42,837 nt of DNA from contig JAAYRJ010000229.1 of NCBI GenBank assembly GCA_012518845.1, forward strand, positions 1-42,837, read 5' to 3'. A program made the position numbers and the translations under genes. This document shows positions 30,344 through 38,974 of this stretch, in pieces. The notes beneath the pieces were generated by a model, which saw only the letters and a list, made by a program, of their open reading frames with translations, searched no databases and was not told the DNA's origin. This stretch comes from Clostridiaceae bacterium. GTDB taxonomy: Bacteria; Bacillota; Clostridia; Saccharofermentanales; DTU023. Numbering within the stretch: position 1 is the first letter of the stretch; the number at the start of each line of letters is the position of its first letter.

Positions 30344-31246
30344 ATGTATAAATTTAACTCAGAAGAAGTGCATTTAGGAATTGCGCCAATTGGCTGGACG
30401 AATGATGATTTGCCTGACCTAGGTTCAGAAAACACTTTTGAACAATGTGTCTCTGAAATGGCTTTGGCTGGCTTTACAGGTTCGGAAGTAGGTAATAAAT
30501 ATCCTAAAGATCCTGAAGTTTTAAAGCCGATGCTTGATGTTCGCGGAATAAGAATTGCAAATCAATGGTTTTCTTCTTTGCTTATGTCAGAGCCTTATGA
30601 AGTAACAATCGAAAACTTCAAAAAGCAATTGGATTTTCTAGAAGCAATGGGAGCTAAAGTGATCGGTGCTTCAGAACAAGGTAATTCCATTCAAGGTAAG
30701 GATATTCCTGTTTTAAATGATCAAAAACCAGTCTTGACAGATGAAGAATGGGATCTATTAGCCAAAGGCTGTAATGAAATGGGGAAAATTGCTTATGATA
30801 GAGGTATGACCTTTACCTATCATCATCATATGGGTACTTGTGTACAAACAATTGAAGAAACAGAGCGTTTCCTCGAAATGACTGATCCAGAATTGGTCTT
30901 TTTGCTGTATGATACAGGCCATTTCTATTTCTCAGGTGAAGACCCAGTTGAAGCTTTGGAAAAGTTTTTACCACGTGTTCGTCACGTTCACTTAAAAGAT
31001 GTTAGAGCTGACGTCTTAAAAGAAGTAAAAGCACAAAAAATGAGCTTTTTAGATGCAGTTAGAGCTGGTGCCTTTACAGTTCCAGGAGATGGTCATATTG
31101 ATTTTGATCCAGTCTTCAAATTGTTGTCAGAAAATAATTATAAGGGATGGATGATAGTTGAAGCAGAGCAAGATCCTGCTAAAGCTAATCCATTTGTCTA
31201 TGCTAAGAAAGCAAGACAATTTATTAGAGAAAAAACAGGTCTATAG
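30344..31246 (+). CDS. iolE: IolE-like myo-inosose-2 dehydratase (copy 2)
   Basis: LGIAPIGWTNDDLPDLGSENTFEQCVSEMALAGFTGSEVG; FTYHHHMGTCVQT; LYDTGHFYFSGEDP; FTVPGDGHIDFDPVF. Confidence 0.9.
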   Translation: MYKFNSEEVHLGIAPIGWTNDDLPDLGSENTFEQCVSEMALAGFTGSEVGNKYPKDPEVLKPMLDVRGIRIANQWFSSLLMSEPYEVTIENFKKQLDFLEAMGAKVIGASEQGNSIQGKDIPVLNDQKPVLTDEEWDLLAKGCNEMGKIAYDRGMTFTYHHHMGTCVQTIEETERFLEMTDPELVFLLYDTGHFYFSGEDPVEALEKFLPRVRHVHLKDVRADVLKEVKAQKMSFLDAVRAGAFTVPGDGHIDFDPVFKLLSENNYKGWMIVEAEQDPAKANPFVYAKKARQFIREKTGL

Positions 31247-31279
31247 TAATAAATTATCCTAGAAACTGTATAATTTTTA

Positions 31280-31672
31280 GAAGAACATTGGCAGGCAGAG
31301 AAAAAGAAATCAGAACTAGAAATACCGATACAAAAGCTAGTAAATGATATTCTTTCTTCTGACCTGCTGATACAAAGAGATTGATAGGCACGGATATTCG
31401 ATTTATCTTTGCCTATGGTCTTAAATACCAAGGCTGTATGAATGCGGACGAAGATTTTGGCTTTAAAATAAGGGATGAAATTGGTATAATGAGGGCTGGA
31501 ACCATTGATTTTGTGGGATTGCCATAGATTCAGTTAACCATTGTGAGAATCCCAAGATACAAAATAGGGGCAATCAAGAGCTATAAACCTATGAGTCTGA
31601 GAATAAACATGTAAAAAACGACAATGCTTTATCCTAGTGTTGTGATTTAAAAATACTACGAAAAGAAGATAA
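31280..31672 (+). pseudogene. Truncated, internally deleted lacI pseudogene (paralogue of 27195-28259)
   Basis: acattggcaggcagagaaa..., gaagattttggctttaaaataagggatgaaattgg..., cagattcagttaaccattgtgagaatccc..., acaatgctttatcc...aatactacgaaaagaagat all match the intact lacI nearly base for base, with stops and a large internal deletion. Confidence 0.9.
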
Positions 31673-31676
31673 ATTT

Positions 31677-32942
31677 ATGAAAAAACATATAAACTTAGGG
31701 ATAGACAATCGATTTCAAACAATTGCAATAGAGGAAGACAATTTATTAGACGTTTTGCATCAAAATGATATCGAATATGATCTAACAGGAATGGATGCAG
31801 TTGCGGATTCTCTGAAAAAACCAATTGGAACTAAGACTCTGACAGAGATTATTCAGCCTGGTGAATCAGTTGTAATTGTTACATCGGATCTAACAAGACC
31901 CCTGCCTTCACATCAAGTTTTGCCACCAATTCTAAATGAATTAGAAGAAATTGGTGTTAAAGATGAGGAGATTACGATTGTTTTTGCTCTAGGGTCCCAT
32001 CGTAAGCAAACAGAAGCTGAAATGCGTGAGTTAGTAGGGGATGATATTTTCGAACGCTACAAAACAGTGGATGGTGACTTGGACGACGTAGTCCATTTAG
32101 GCGAAACAACTGGTGGTACACCTATTGATATTGACAGAACTGTGGCAGAAGCAGATCGCAGAATTTGTTTGGGCAATATTGAATATCATTATTTTGCTGG
32201 CTATAGTGGCGGGGCAAAGGCGATAATGCCAGGAGTTTCGACAAGAGCAGCTATTCAGGCAAATCACAGCAATATGACACATCCAAAAGCTACAGCAGGA
32301 AATGCTGTGGATAATCCTGTTCGGAACGATTTAGAGGAAGCAATTCAACATTGTCCAATTGATTTTATTGTAAATGTTGTTTTAAATGAAAATAAAGAAA
32401 TTATTCATTCGGTCGCTGGGCACTTTATTGAAGCTCATCGTGAGGGCTGTAAATTTTTAGATAAACTTTATCTAAAGCCAATCGATCAGAGAGCGGATAT
32501 AGTTATTGCCTCTCAAGGTGGTGCTCCTAAAGATCTTAATCTATATCAAACCCAGAAGGCTCTCGATAACACGAAGTTTGCAGTTGCAGATGGAGGTGTT
32601 GTTATCTTGGTAGGTTCCTGTAAAGAGGGAATGGGAGAAGAAGTTTTTGCTGAATGGATGTCAGAAGCAAAAGATCCTAAAGAATTAATTAAACGTATTG
32701 AATTAGAATTTAAATTGGGTGGCCATAAAGCTGCTGCGATTGCACTTGTTATGGAGAGGGCAGATATTTATTTGGTCTCAGATATGGACGATGATTTTGT
32801 GCGAAGTATTTTTATGACACCTTTTGATAATGTTGAGGACGCTTATCAAGCAGCAAGAGAAAAATTAGGTGATGATGCCAAAGTTCTCGTCATGCCTTAT
32901 GGGGGTTCAACTTTACCAAGAGTAAAGGGTGAAATAGAGTAG
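31677..32942 (+). CDS. LarA-family nickel-dependent 2-hydroxyacid racemase (candidate malate racemase)
   Basis: SDLTRPLPSHQ, ALGSHRKQT, NIEYHYFAGYSGGAKAIMPGVSTRAAIQANHSNM retain the LarA His/Lys signature. Confidence 0.9.
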   Translation: MKKHINLGIDNRFQTIAIEEDNLLDVLHQNDIEYDLTGMDAVADSLKKPIGTKTLTEIIQPGESVVIVTSDLTRPLPSHQVLPPILNELEEIGVKDEEITIVFALGSHRKQTEAEMRELVGDDIFERYKTVDGDLDDVVHLGETTGGTPIDIDRTVAEADRRICLGNIEYHYFAGYSGGAKAIMPGVSTRAAIQANHSNMTHPKATAGNAVDNPVRNDLEEAIQHCPIDFIVNVVLNENKEIIHSVAGHFIEAHREGCKFLDKLYLKPIDQRADIVIASQGGAPKDLNLYQTQKALDNTKFAVADGGVVILVGSCKEGMGEEVFAEWMSEAKDPKELIKRIELEFKLGGHKAAAIALVMERADIYLVSDMDDDFVRSIFMTPFDNVEDAYQAAREKLGDDAKVLVMPYGGSTLPRVKGEIE

Positions 32943-33005
32943 AAGTATAATTACGAATTAGAAAGAAGTAAAAATCTTGATAATATTTAAAGAGAGGAAC
33001 TTAAG

Positions 33006-34037
33006 ATGACAAAAGTAAAAGTTGGTGTATCCGGTTACGGAGTCATTGGTCAAAGATTAGCTGATGGCGTAGCAAAACAGGAAGATATGGAATTGGTAGG
33101 GGTTGCAGATATAGCTCCCACCTTATCAGTCAGAGCATTACACGAAAAAGGTATGCCTTATGACCTATATTTAGTCGAAGGAGCAGATGAAGGAAAGTTT
33201 AAAGAATTAGGTATTCCAGTGTCAGGCACATTCGATGAATTAGTTCAAAAAGTGGATGTCATGCTTGACTCTGCACCAGGCGGAATTGGTCTAGAGAACA
33301 AGAAAATTTATGAAAAATACAATACTAAAGCTATATTCCAAGGTGGAGAAGCCAATGAAATAGCAGATGTATTCTTCCACGGTTATGCTAATTTTGAAGA
33401 AGGCGTTGGTGAAGATTATTTGAAATTAACATCATGTAATACAACGGGTTTAATACGTGCTATCGATTGCTTAGATAGAAAATATGATGTAGAACGTACA
33501 GCAATTACAATTGTACGTAGAGTAGCAGACCCTGGTGACTATCATAGGGGTTTAACAAACGCATTGCAGATGGAAAAATCACCAAGTCATCAAGCGGTAG
33601 ATTTAATGACAATAATGCCACATATCGAAGCAACTGGAATCTTGGTACATACTCCAGTTACTCATGGTCATATTATTTCAGTGGTAGTTAATGCCAAGAA
33701 AAAAATAACAAAAGACATGGCACTAGAAGCATTTAACGAGCATGACAGAATTCGTGTTGTGTCAATAGATGATGGTTTCCTAGGCAATGCTTCTCTCTTC
33801 CGTTATGCAAGAGATTTAGGCAATTCACGTGGTGATATGTACGAAATAGCAGTTTGGGAAGATAGTATAGTTGAATACGGTGATGGAATTATGTTTGCAA
33901 TTAATATTCCACAAGAAGCTGTAACTATTCCAGAATCAATAGATGCAATTCGTGCGGCTACCAAGATGCAAACAACGCGTGAAGACGGCACAGATGCTAC
34001 TAACAAATATTTGGAAATAGCAAAATGGAAAAAATAA
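33006..34037 (+). CDS. Archaeal-type (class II) glyceraldehyde-3-phosphate dehydrogenase homologue, likely repurposed
   Basis: VKVGVSGYGVIGQRLADGVAKQEDMELVGV; APGGIG; IFQGGE; LTSCNTTGLIRAID (catalytic Cys); ITIVRRVADPGD; matches remembered archaeal GAPDH pattern. Confidence 0.9.
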   Translation: MTKVKVGVSGYGVIGQRLADGVAKQEDMELVGVADIAPTLSVRALHEKGMPYDLYLVEGADEGKFKELGIPVSGTFDELVQKVDVMLDSAPGGIGLENKKIYEKYNTKAIFQGGEANEIADVFFHGYANFEEGVGEDYLKLTSCNTTGLIRAIDCLDRKYDVERTAITIVRRVADPGDYHRGLTNALQMEKSPSHQAVDLMTIMPHIEATGILVHTPVTHGHIISVVVNAKKKITKDMALEAFNEHDRIRVVSIDDGFLGNASLFRYARDLGNSRGDMYEIAVWEDSIVEYGDGIMFAINIPQEAVTIPESIDAIRAATKMQTTREDGTDATNKYLEIAKWKK

Positions 34038-35278
34038 AAATCAATAATTTTAAAGATTTTGATTATCAAGATGCAACAGTTTTGTTGCGTCTTGATATCA
34101 ATTCACCTTTAGATCCTGAAACTAAAAGAATCACAGATGACACAAGGATTATTAAAAGCTTACCTACTTTAAATCATTTGTTAGATCAGGGAGCAAAAGT
34201 TGCTATTCTAGCTCATCAAGGTGATACACTTGATTATCAAAATTTAATAAGTCTCGAAGAACATGCAGAAATTTTGAACAAAAAAGCTAATGGAAAAGTC
34301 AGTTATATCGATGATTGTGCAGGACCGGCGGCTCAAGAAACTGTTAAGAATTTGCAGCCTGGTGAAGCAGTGATATTAGGTAATGTCCGCTATTTAGCTG
34401 AGGAAATATCAACTTTTGAAACAGTAGTGAATCTAACATCAGAAGAAATGACAGAAACTTGGTTAGTTAGAAATCTAGCACCGCTGTTTGATTATTACGT
34501 TAACGATGCCTTCTCAGCAGCTCATCGAAATTGTCCATCTATGGTAGCTTTTGAAGAGCTTTTGCCTTCAGCAGCAGGCGAACTATTCTTCAAAGAATAC
34601 TCCGTTTTAAGTGAAATTTTAGAAAATCCTGTTAAACCTTTGGCATTTATTTTAGGTGGGGCTAAAATCTCAGATGCTTTTGGCATGCTTGATCAAGTGT
34701 TAAGTAGTGGTACTGCAGATTATATTTTAACATCTGGAGTAACAGGTGTTGTTTTCCTTTTAGCTAGTGGGGTCAAAGTTGGTACAAAATATGAGTCTTG
34801 GCTTAAAGAACGTGATTTATTGCAGTTTGTTGAACCAGCAAAATCATATTTAGAAAAATATGGTGACCGTATCTTAGTACCTGTTGATTTAGCCTATGAG
34901 AAAGATAATCAACGACAAGAAATTGATGTTGCTGATCTGCCATTAGATGAGGGAATGTTCCTTGATATAGGTCAGAAAACGGTTGACAAATATGGTGAGA
35001 TTATAGCTTCTGCTGGTAGCATGTTTATCAATGGACCTCCTGGTGTGTACGAAGATAAGCTGTTCGAAGAAGGAACAAAGGGTATTTGGACCCATATTGC
35101 TAAATCAGAAGGTTATTCTGTTGTTGGTGGTGGTGATTCTGTTCAAGCAGCCGGAAAATTTATAGATTTAGATAATATCGGATATGTCTGTACGGCAGGC
35201 GGAGCTATGGTTCGTTTCATGACAGGCAAAAAATTACCTTTAATTGAAGCCATGGAAAAAGCTTCACAAAAATTTTAA
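34025..35278 (+). CDS. Archaeal-type phosphoglycerate kinase homologue with altered substrate patch
   Basis: VLLRLDINSPLDPETKRITDDTRI; ILAHQGDTLDYQNLISLEEHAEIL; NVRYLAEE; YVNDAFSAAHRNCPSMVAFE; LGGAKISDAF; FINGPPGVYE; VVGGGDSVQAA; TAGGAMVRFMTGKKLP. Confidence 0.92.
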   Translation: MEKIKINNFKDFDYQDATVLLRLDINSPLDPETKRITDDTRIIKSLPTLNHLLDQGAKVAILAHQGDTLDYQNLISLEEHAEILNKKANGKVSYIDDCAGPAAQETVKNLQPGEAVILGNVRYLAEEISTFETVVNLTSEEMTETWLVRNLAPLFDYYVNDAFSAAHRNCPSMVAFEELLPSAAGELFFKEYSVLSEILENPVKPLAFILGGAKISDAFGMLDQVLSSGTADYILTSGVTGVVFLLASGVKVGTKYESWLKERDLLQFVEPAKSYLEKYGDRILVPVDLAYEKDNQRQEIDVADLPLDEGMFLDIGQKTVDKYGEIIASAGSMFINGPPGVYEDKLFEEGTKGIWTHIAKSEGYSVVGGGDSVQAAGKFIDLDNIGYVCTAGGAMVRFMTGKKLPLIEAMEKASQKF

Positions 35279-35357
35279 TAATAAAAGTTGAGAGAAATTA
35301 TTTTAAAATAAGACAAGATTTAATGAGAAATTATACAAAGTAAAGAAAGGATATTTA

Positions 35358-36161
35358 ATGTACTTAGAAAAGAAAGATATTAAACCTGGTTACAATGAGT
35401 TTTTAAACTTAGATGTTAATAAGGGCGAAAATAGTTTAATGGATGTTGGACTTCTAATTTTGGAGCCAGGTCAATCTTATCGCTTTTCCGAAAAAGACAA
35501 AGAGGTATCCTGGGTCTTAATGAAGGGAAAAGGTAAAGCTGTAGTCGATGGTAAAGAATATGACATAGATCGTCCAGATCCATTTCGTTATGTCGGCTAT
35601 TGTCTTTTAATGTCTAAAGGATCTGAGTGCGAAATTACGGCTGAAGAATACAGCGAATTCTACGTTCAAATGACCTATAATGATAAAACTTTTGAACCAC
35701 ATATGTATTCTGCTGAGGATACACATACTTGGCAACGTGGTACTGGTGGAGTCTTGGATGGAACGATGAGACGTGATGTTCGTACTTATTATGATTATGA
35801 ATCCCGACCTGATTCCAATATGGTTCTAGGCGAGGTTGTTAGTCCAGGTGGCAATTGGTCATCATATCCACCACACCATCATCCACAACCAGAAGTTTAT
35901 TTCTATTTCTTTGAAGATGAGCGTGGTTTTGGAGCTGGTTGGGCAGAAAATGAGGTACATGAACTTGGAAATCATGGTTGCCTTGTTGTGGCTGATGACA
36001 CTAATCATCAACAAGTTGTAGCTCCTGGCTATCCTTGCTGTTATATCTGGGGTATTCGTCATTTAGATGGTAATCCTTGGGAAAAAACAAGAATTGATGA
36101 CGAAACACATGAATGGCTATTGGATGATCCAGAATACTGGCAGCCAGCAGCAGAAGAATAA
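35358..36161 (+). CDS. iolB: 5-deoxy-glucuronate isomerase
   Basis: GNWSSYPPHHHPQPEVYFYFF...GFGAGWAENEVHELGNHGCLVV...HQQVVAPGYPCCYIWGIRHL is the IolB signature. Confidence 0.95.
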   Translation: MYLEKKDIKPGYNEFLNLDVNKGENSLMDVGLLILEPGQSYRFSEKDKEVSWVLMKGKGKAVVDGKEYDIDRPDPFRYVGYCLLMSKGSECEITAEEYSEFYVQMTYNDKTFEPHMYSAEDTHTWQRGTGGVLDGTMRRDVRTYYDYESRPDSNMVLGEVVSPGGNWSSYPPHHHPQPEVYFYFFEDERGFGAGWAENEVHELGNHGCLVVADDTNHQQVVAPGYPCCYIWGIRHLDGNPWEKTRIDDETHEWLLDDPEYWQPAAEE

Positions 36162-36216
36162 TTAAACAGGCTGGTAATAGCTTTATCGGCCTTAAAAATA
36201 AATTAAAGGGGCATTT

Positions 36217-38076
36217 ATGACAAAAAGAATTCGTTTAACTATGGCTCAAGCTATTGTCAAATTCCTAGACAATCAATATATTGAGCAAGATGGCATTGAA
36301 AATAAATTTGTGAACGGTATGTTTGCTATTTTTGGGCATGGTTGTGTAACAGGAATTGGTGAGGCTCTTGAAAACATGGATCATAATCTTACCTTTTATC
36401 AAGGTAAGAATGAACAAGGAATGGCTTTAGCCGCAATGGCATATTCTAAGCAAAAAGATCGTAAAGAAATCATTCCATGTGTATCTTCTATTGGTCCTGG
36501 TGCTACTAATATGGTAACTGCAGCGGCGTGCGCAACAGCAAATAGAATTCCATTATTAGTTCTACCTGGTGATACTTTTGCAACACGTCAACCCGATCCT
36601 GTTTTACAACAAGCTGAGATCTTTTCTAGCGTTGGTACAACAGTTAATGACAGTTTTAAAGCAGTTTGTCGCTATTTTGATCGTTGTGATCGACCTGAAC
36701 AAGTTATGTCAGCTCTCATTAATGCCATGCGTGTTCTCACCGATCCAGCAGATACAGGTGCCGTAGGTATTGCTATGCCGCAAGACGTTGAGGCAGAAGC
36801 GTATGACTACCCAGAGTATTTCTTTAAGAAGCGTGTTTGGCATCTCGATCGTCGACCAATTACACAAAATCAAATTGATCGTACAATGGAAATTCTTAAA
36901 GAATCGAAACGTCCACTTGCAATTGTTGGTGGCGGAGTAAGATATTCAGCTGCTGAAAAAGAGTTGATAGAATTTGCTGAAAAAGCAAATATACCTTTTG
37001 GAGAAACACAAGCTGGTAAAGGAATCATTCCCTGGGATCATAAACTAAATCTAGGAGGAATTGGTGTTACTGGTACTTTAGCAGCTAACAGAATTGCTAA
37101 AGAAGCAGATCTCGTGATTGGTATAGGAACCCGTTTTACAGACTTTACAACTTCATCGAAATGGTTATTCCAAAATCCAGATGTAAAATTCATTTCCTTA
37201 AATATTTGTGCTTTTGATGCCTTTAAAATGGATGCAGAGGGTATAATTTGTGATGCCAAAGAAGGGCTCAAAGGTTTAACCGAAAATCTTGGTGATTATA
37301 AATCTGAATATACGGTAGAAATAGAAGAAAATAAAAACAACTGGAATAAGATTGTTGATGAAGCGTATACAGAAGAGCTAGAAGAAGGTTTTTCACAGAA
37401 AAAAGCAGTTGGTATTATCAACAAATTTGCTAAAGAACAAGATGTTGTAGTCTGCGCAGCTGGTAGTTTACCAGGGGACTTACAACGTTATTGGAGACCT
37501 GGCGATAGCCGTTCATATCATGTTGAATACGGATTTAGTAATATGGGATATGACTTAAATGGTGCGCTTGGTGTAAAGATGGCTCAACCTGAATCTGAAG
37601 TCTTTGCGATGGTCGGTGATGGTGGCTACTTAATGTTAAACTCCGAAGTCTACACAATGGTTCAAGATTATCAAAAAGTCAATATTATGCTCTTTGATAA
37701 TAGTGGCTGGGGTTGTATTGAAGATTTGCAAAATAGCCATGGTGGTAATAGTTATGGTACCCAGTTTACATCACGTGCTGCTGATGGTACTTTAACAGCG
37801 CCTCCTTTACCAATTGATTTTGCGATGAATGCTAAATCTTTAGGTTGTGCTGCATATACCTGTCGCAATGCGGAAGAACTAAAAGAAGCCCTTGAAGACT
37901 CTAAACAATATACAGATCGTCCTGTATTATTCGATATTAAAGTTGCTCCTGGCTCTATGAGTCCTGGTTATGAGTCATGGTGGCGTGTTGGTGTTGCGGA
38001 AGTTTCGGAAAATCCAGATGTCGAAAAATCTTATGAAGCTTTGGTTAAAGAAATTGCCAAAACGAGAGATTATTAA
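36217..38076 (+). CDS. iolD: 3D-(3,5/4)-trihydroxycyclohexane-1,2-dione hydrolase (ThDP-dependent)
   Basis: RLTMAQAIVKFLDNQYIEQDG..., FGHGCVTGIGEAL, YQGKNEQGMALAAMAYSKQ, SSIGPGATNMVTAAA; ThDP motif GDGGYLMLNSEVYTMVQ. Confidence 0.96.
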   Translation: MTKRIRLTMAQAIVKFLDNQYIEQDGIENKFVNGMFAIFGHGCVTGIGEALENMDHNLTFYQGKNEQGMALAAMAYSKQKDRKEIIPCVSSIGPGATNMVTAAACATANRIPLLVLPGDTFATRQPDPVLQQAEIFSSVGTTVNDSFKAVCRYFDRCDRPEQVMSALINAMRVLTDPADTGAVGIAMPQDVEAEAYDYPEYFFKKRVWHLDRRPITQNQIDRTMEILKESKRPLAIVGGGVRYSAAEKELIEFAEKANIPFGETQAGKGIIPWDHKLNLGGIGVTGTLAANRIAKEADLVIGIGTRFTDFTTSSKWLFQNPDVKFISLNICAFDAFKMDAEGIICDAKEGLKGLTENLGDYKSEYTVEIEENKNNWNKIVDEAYTEELEEGFSQKKAVGIINKFAKEQDVVVCAAGSLPGDLQRYWRPGDSRSYHVEYGFSNMGYDLNGALGVKMAQPESEVFAMVGDGGYLMLNSEVYTMVQDYQKVNIMLFDNSGWGCIEDLQNSHGGNSYGTQFTSRAADGTLTAPPLPIDFAMNAKSLGCAAYTCRNAEELKEALEDSKQYTDRPVLFDIKVAPGSMSPGYESWWRVGVAEVSENPDVEKSYEALVKEIAKTRDY

Positions 38077-38118
38077 AATAGATGACAAGTGGGTAGTATA
38101 TAAGAGACTAAAGAATTA

Positions 38119-38961
38119 ATGGAGATAATTATGGATGAAAAATTGAAAACAGATTTGCAAAGATTTGCTACACAAATAAGAATTGAGACAATCAAAGAAA
38201 TTGGTACTCTTGGAGTTGGACATATAGGTGGATCCTTATCAATTGTAGAAGCGTTAGCTGTTTTATACGGTGAAGTAATGCACATTGATCCAGAAAACCC
38301 AAAGATGGAAGAGCGTGATTGGCTGATTTGTTCTAAAGGTCATGCAGGTCCAGCAGTTTATGCTGCATTGGCCCTAAAAGGTTATTTCCCTATGGAAATG
38401 CTAGAGACGCTAAATCAACCAGGCACAAATTTACCTAGTCACTGCGATATGAACCGTACACCTGGAGTAGATATGACAACAGGTTCTTTAGGTCAAGGCG
38501 CAAGTTCTGCAGTCGGTATCGCTATAGGTAACCGTCTTAAAGGCTTAGACAATTATACATACTTAATTGTTGGTGATGGTGAAAGTCAAGAAGGACAAGT
38601 CTGGGAAGTAGCATTATATGCTGGGCAGAAAAAGCTTAATAATTTGATTGCTTTCATGGATTACAATGATATGCAAATAGACGGAAATGTTAGCGACATC
38701 AATACTTTAGGTGATGCTGGTAAAAAGTTTGAAGAGTTTGGTTGGTATTCACAAACAATTGACGGTCATGATGTTGAAGCTATTTATGAAGCGATTCAAA
38801 ATGCTAAGGCACAATCTGACAAGCCTTCAATGATTGTTCTCAATACAATTAAGGGTAAAGGTGCTTCATTCTGTGAAGGTCTAGTATCCTCTCATAGTAT
38901 GAATGTTACTGAAGACCAAGTAAAAGAAGCAGTTGAAGCGCTTGAAGCAGAGTTAGAATAG
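38119..38961 (+). CDS. Transketolase, N-terminal (ThDP-binding) subunit
   Basis: GHIGGSLSIVEALAVLYGEVM; KGHAGPAVYAALAL; TGSLGQGASSAVGIAIG; VGDGESQEGQVWEVA...YNDMQIDG. Confidence 0.95.
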   Translation: MEIIMDEKLKTDLQRFATQIRIETIKEIGTLGVGHIGGSLSIVEALAVLYGEVMHIDPENPKMEERDWLICSKGHAGPAVYAALALKGYFPMEMLETLNQPGTNLPSHCDMNRTPGVDMTTGSLGQGASSAVGIAIGNRLKGLDNYTYLIVGDGESQEGQVWEVALYAGQKKLNNLIAFMDYNDMQIDGNVSDINTLGDAGKKFEEFGWYSQTIDGHDVEAIYEAIQNAKAQSDKPSMIVLNTIKGKGASFCEGLVSSHSMNVTEDQVKEAVEALEAELE

Positions 38962-38974
38962 GTAGGAGAGTAAA

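Noticed and set aside
33006-35278. GAPDH/PGK pair as ordinary glycolytic genes
   Set aside because: Location inside the iol operon, archaeal-type affiliation and loss of the PGK 'GRP' Arg argue against housekeeping glycolysis; still needs a check for bacterial-type gap/pgk elsewhere in the genome.
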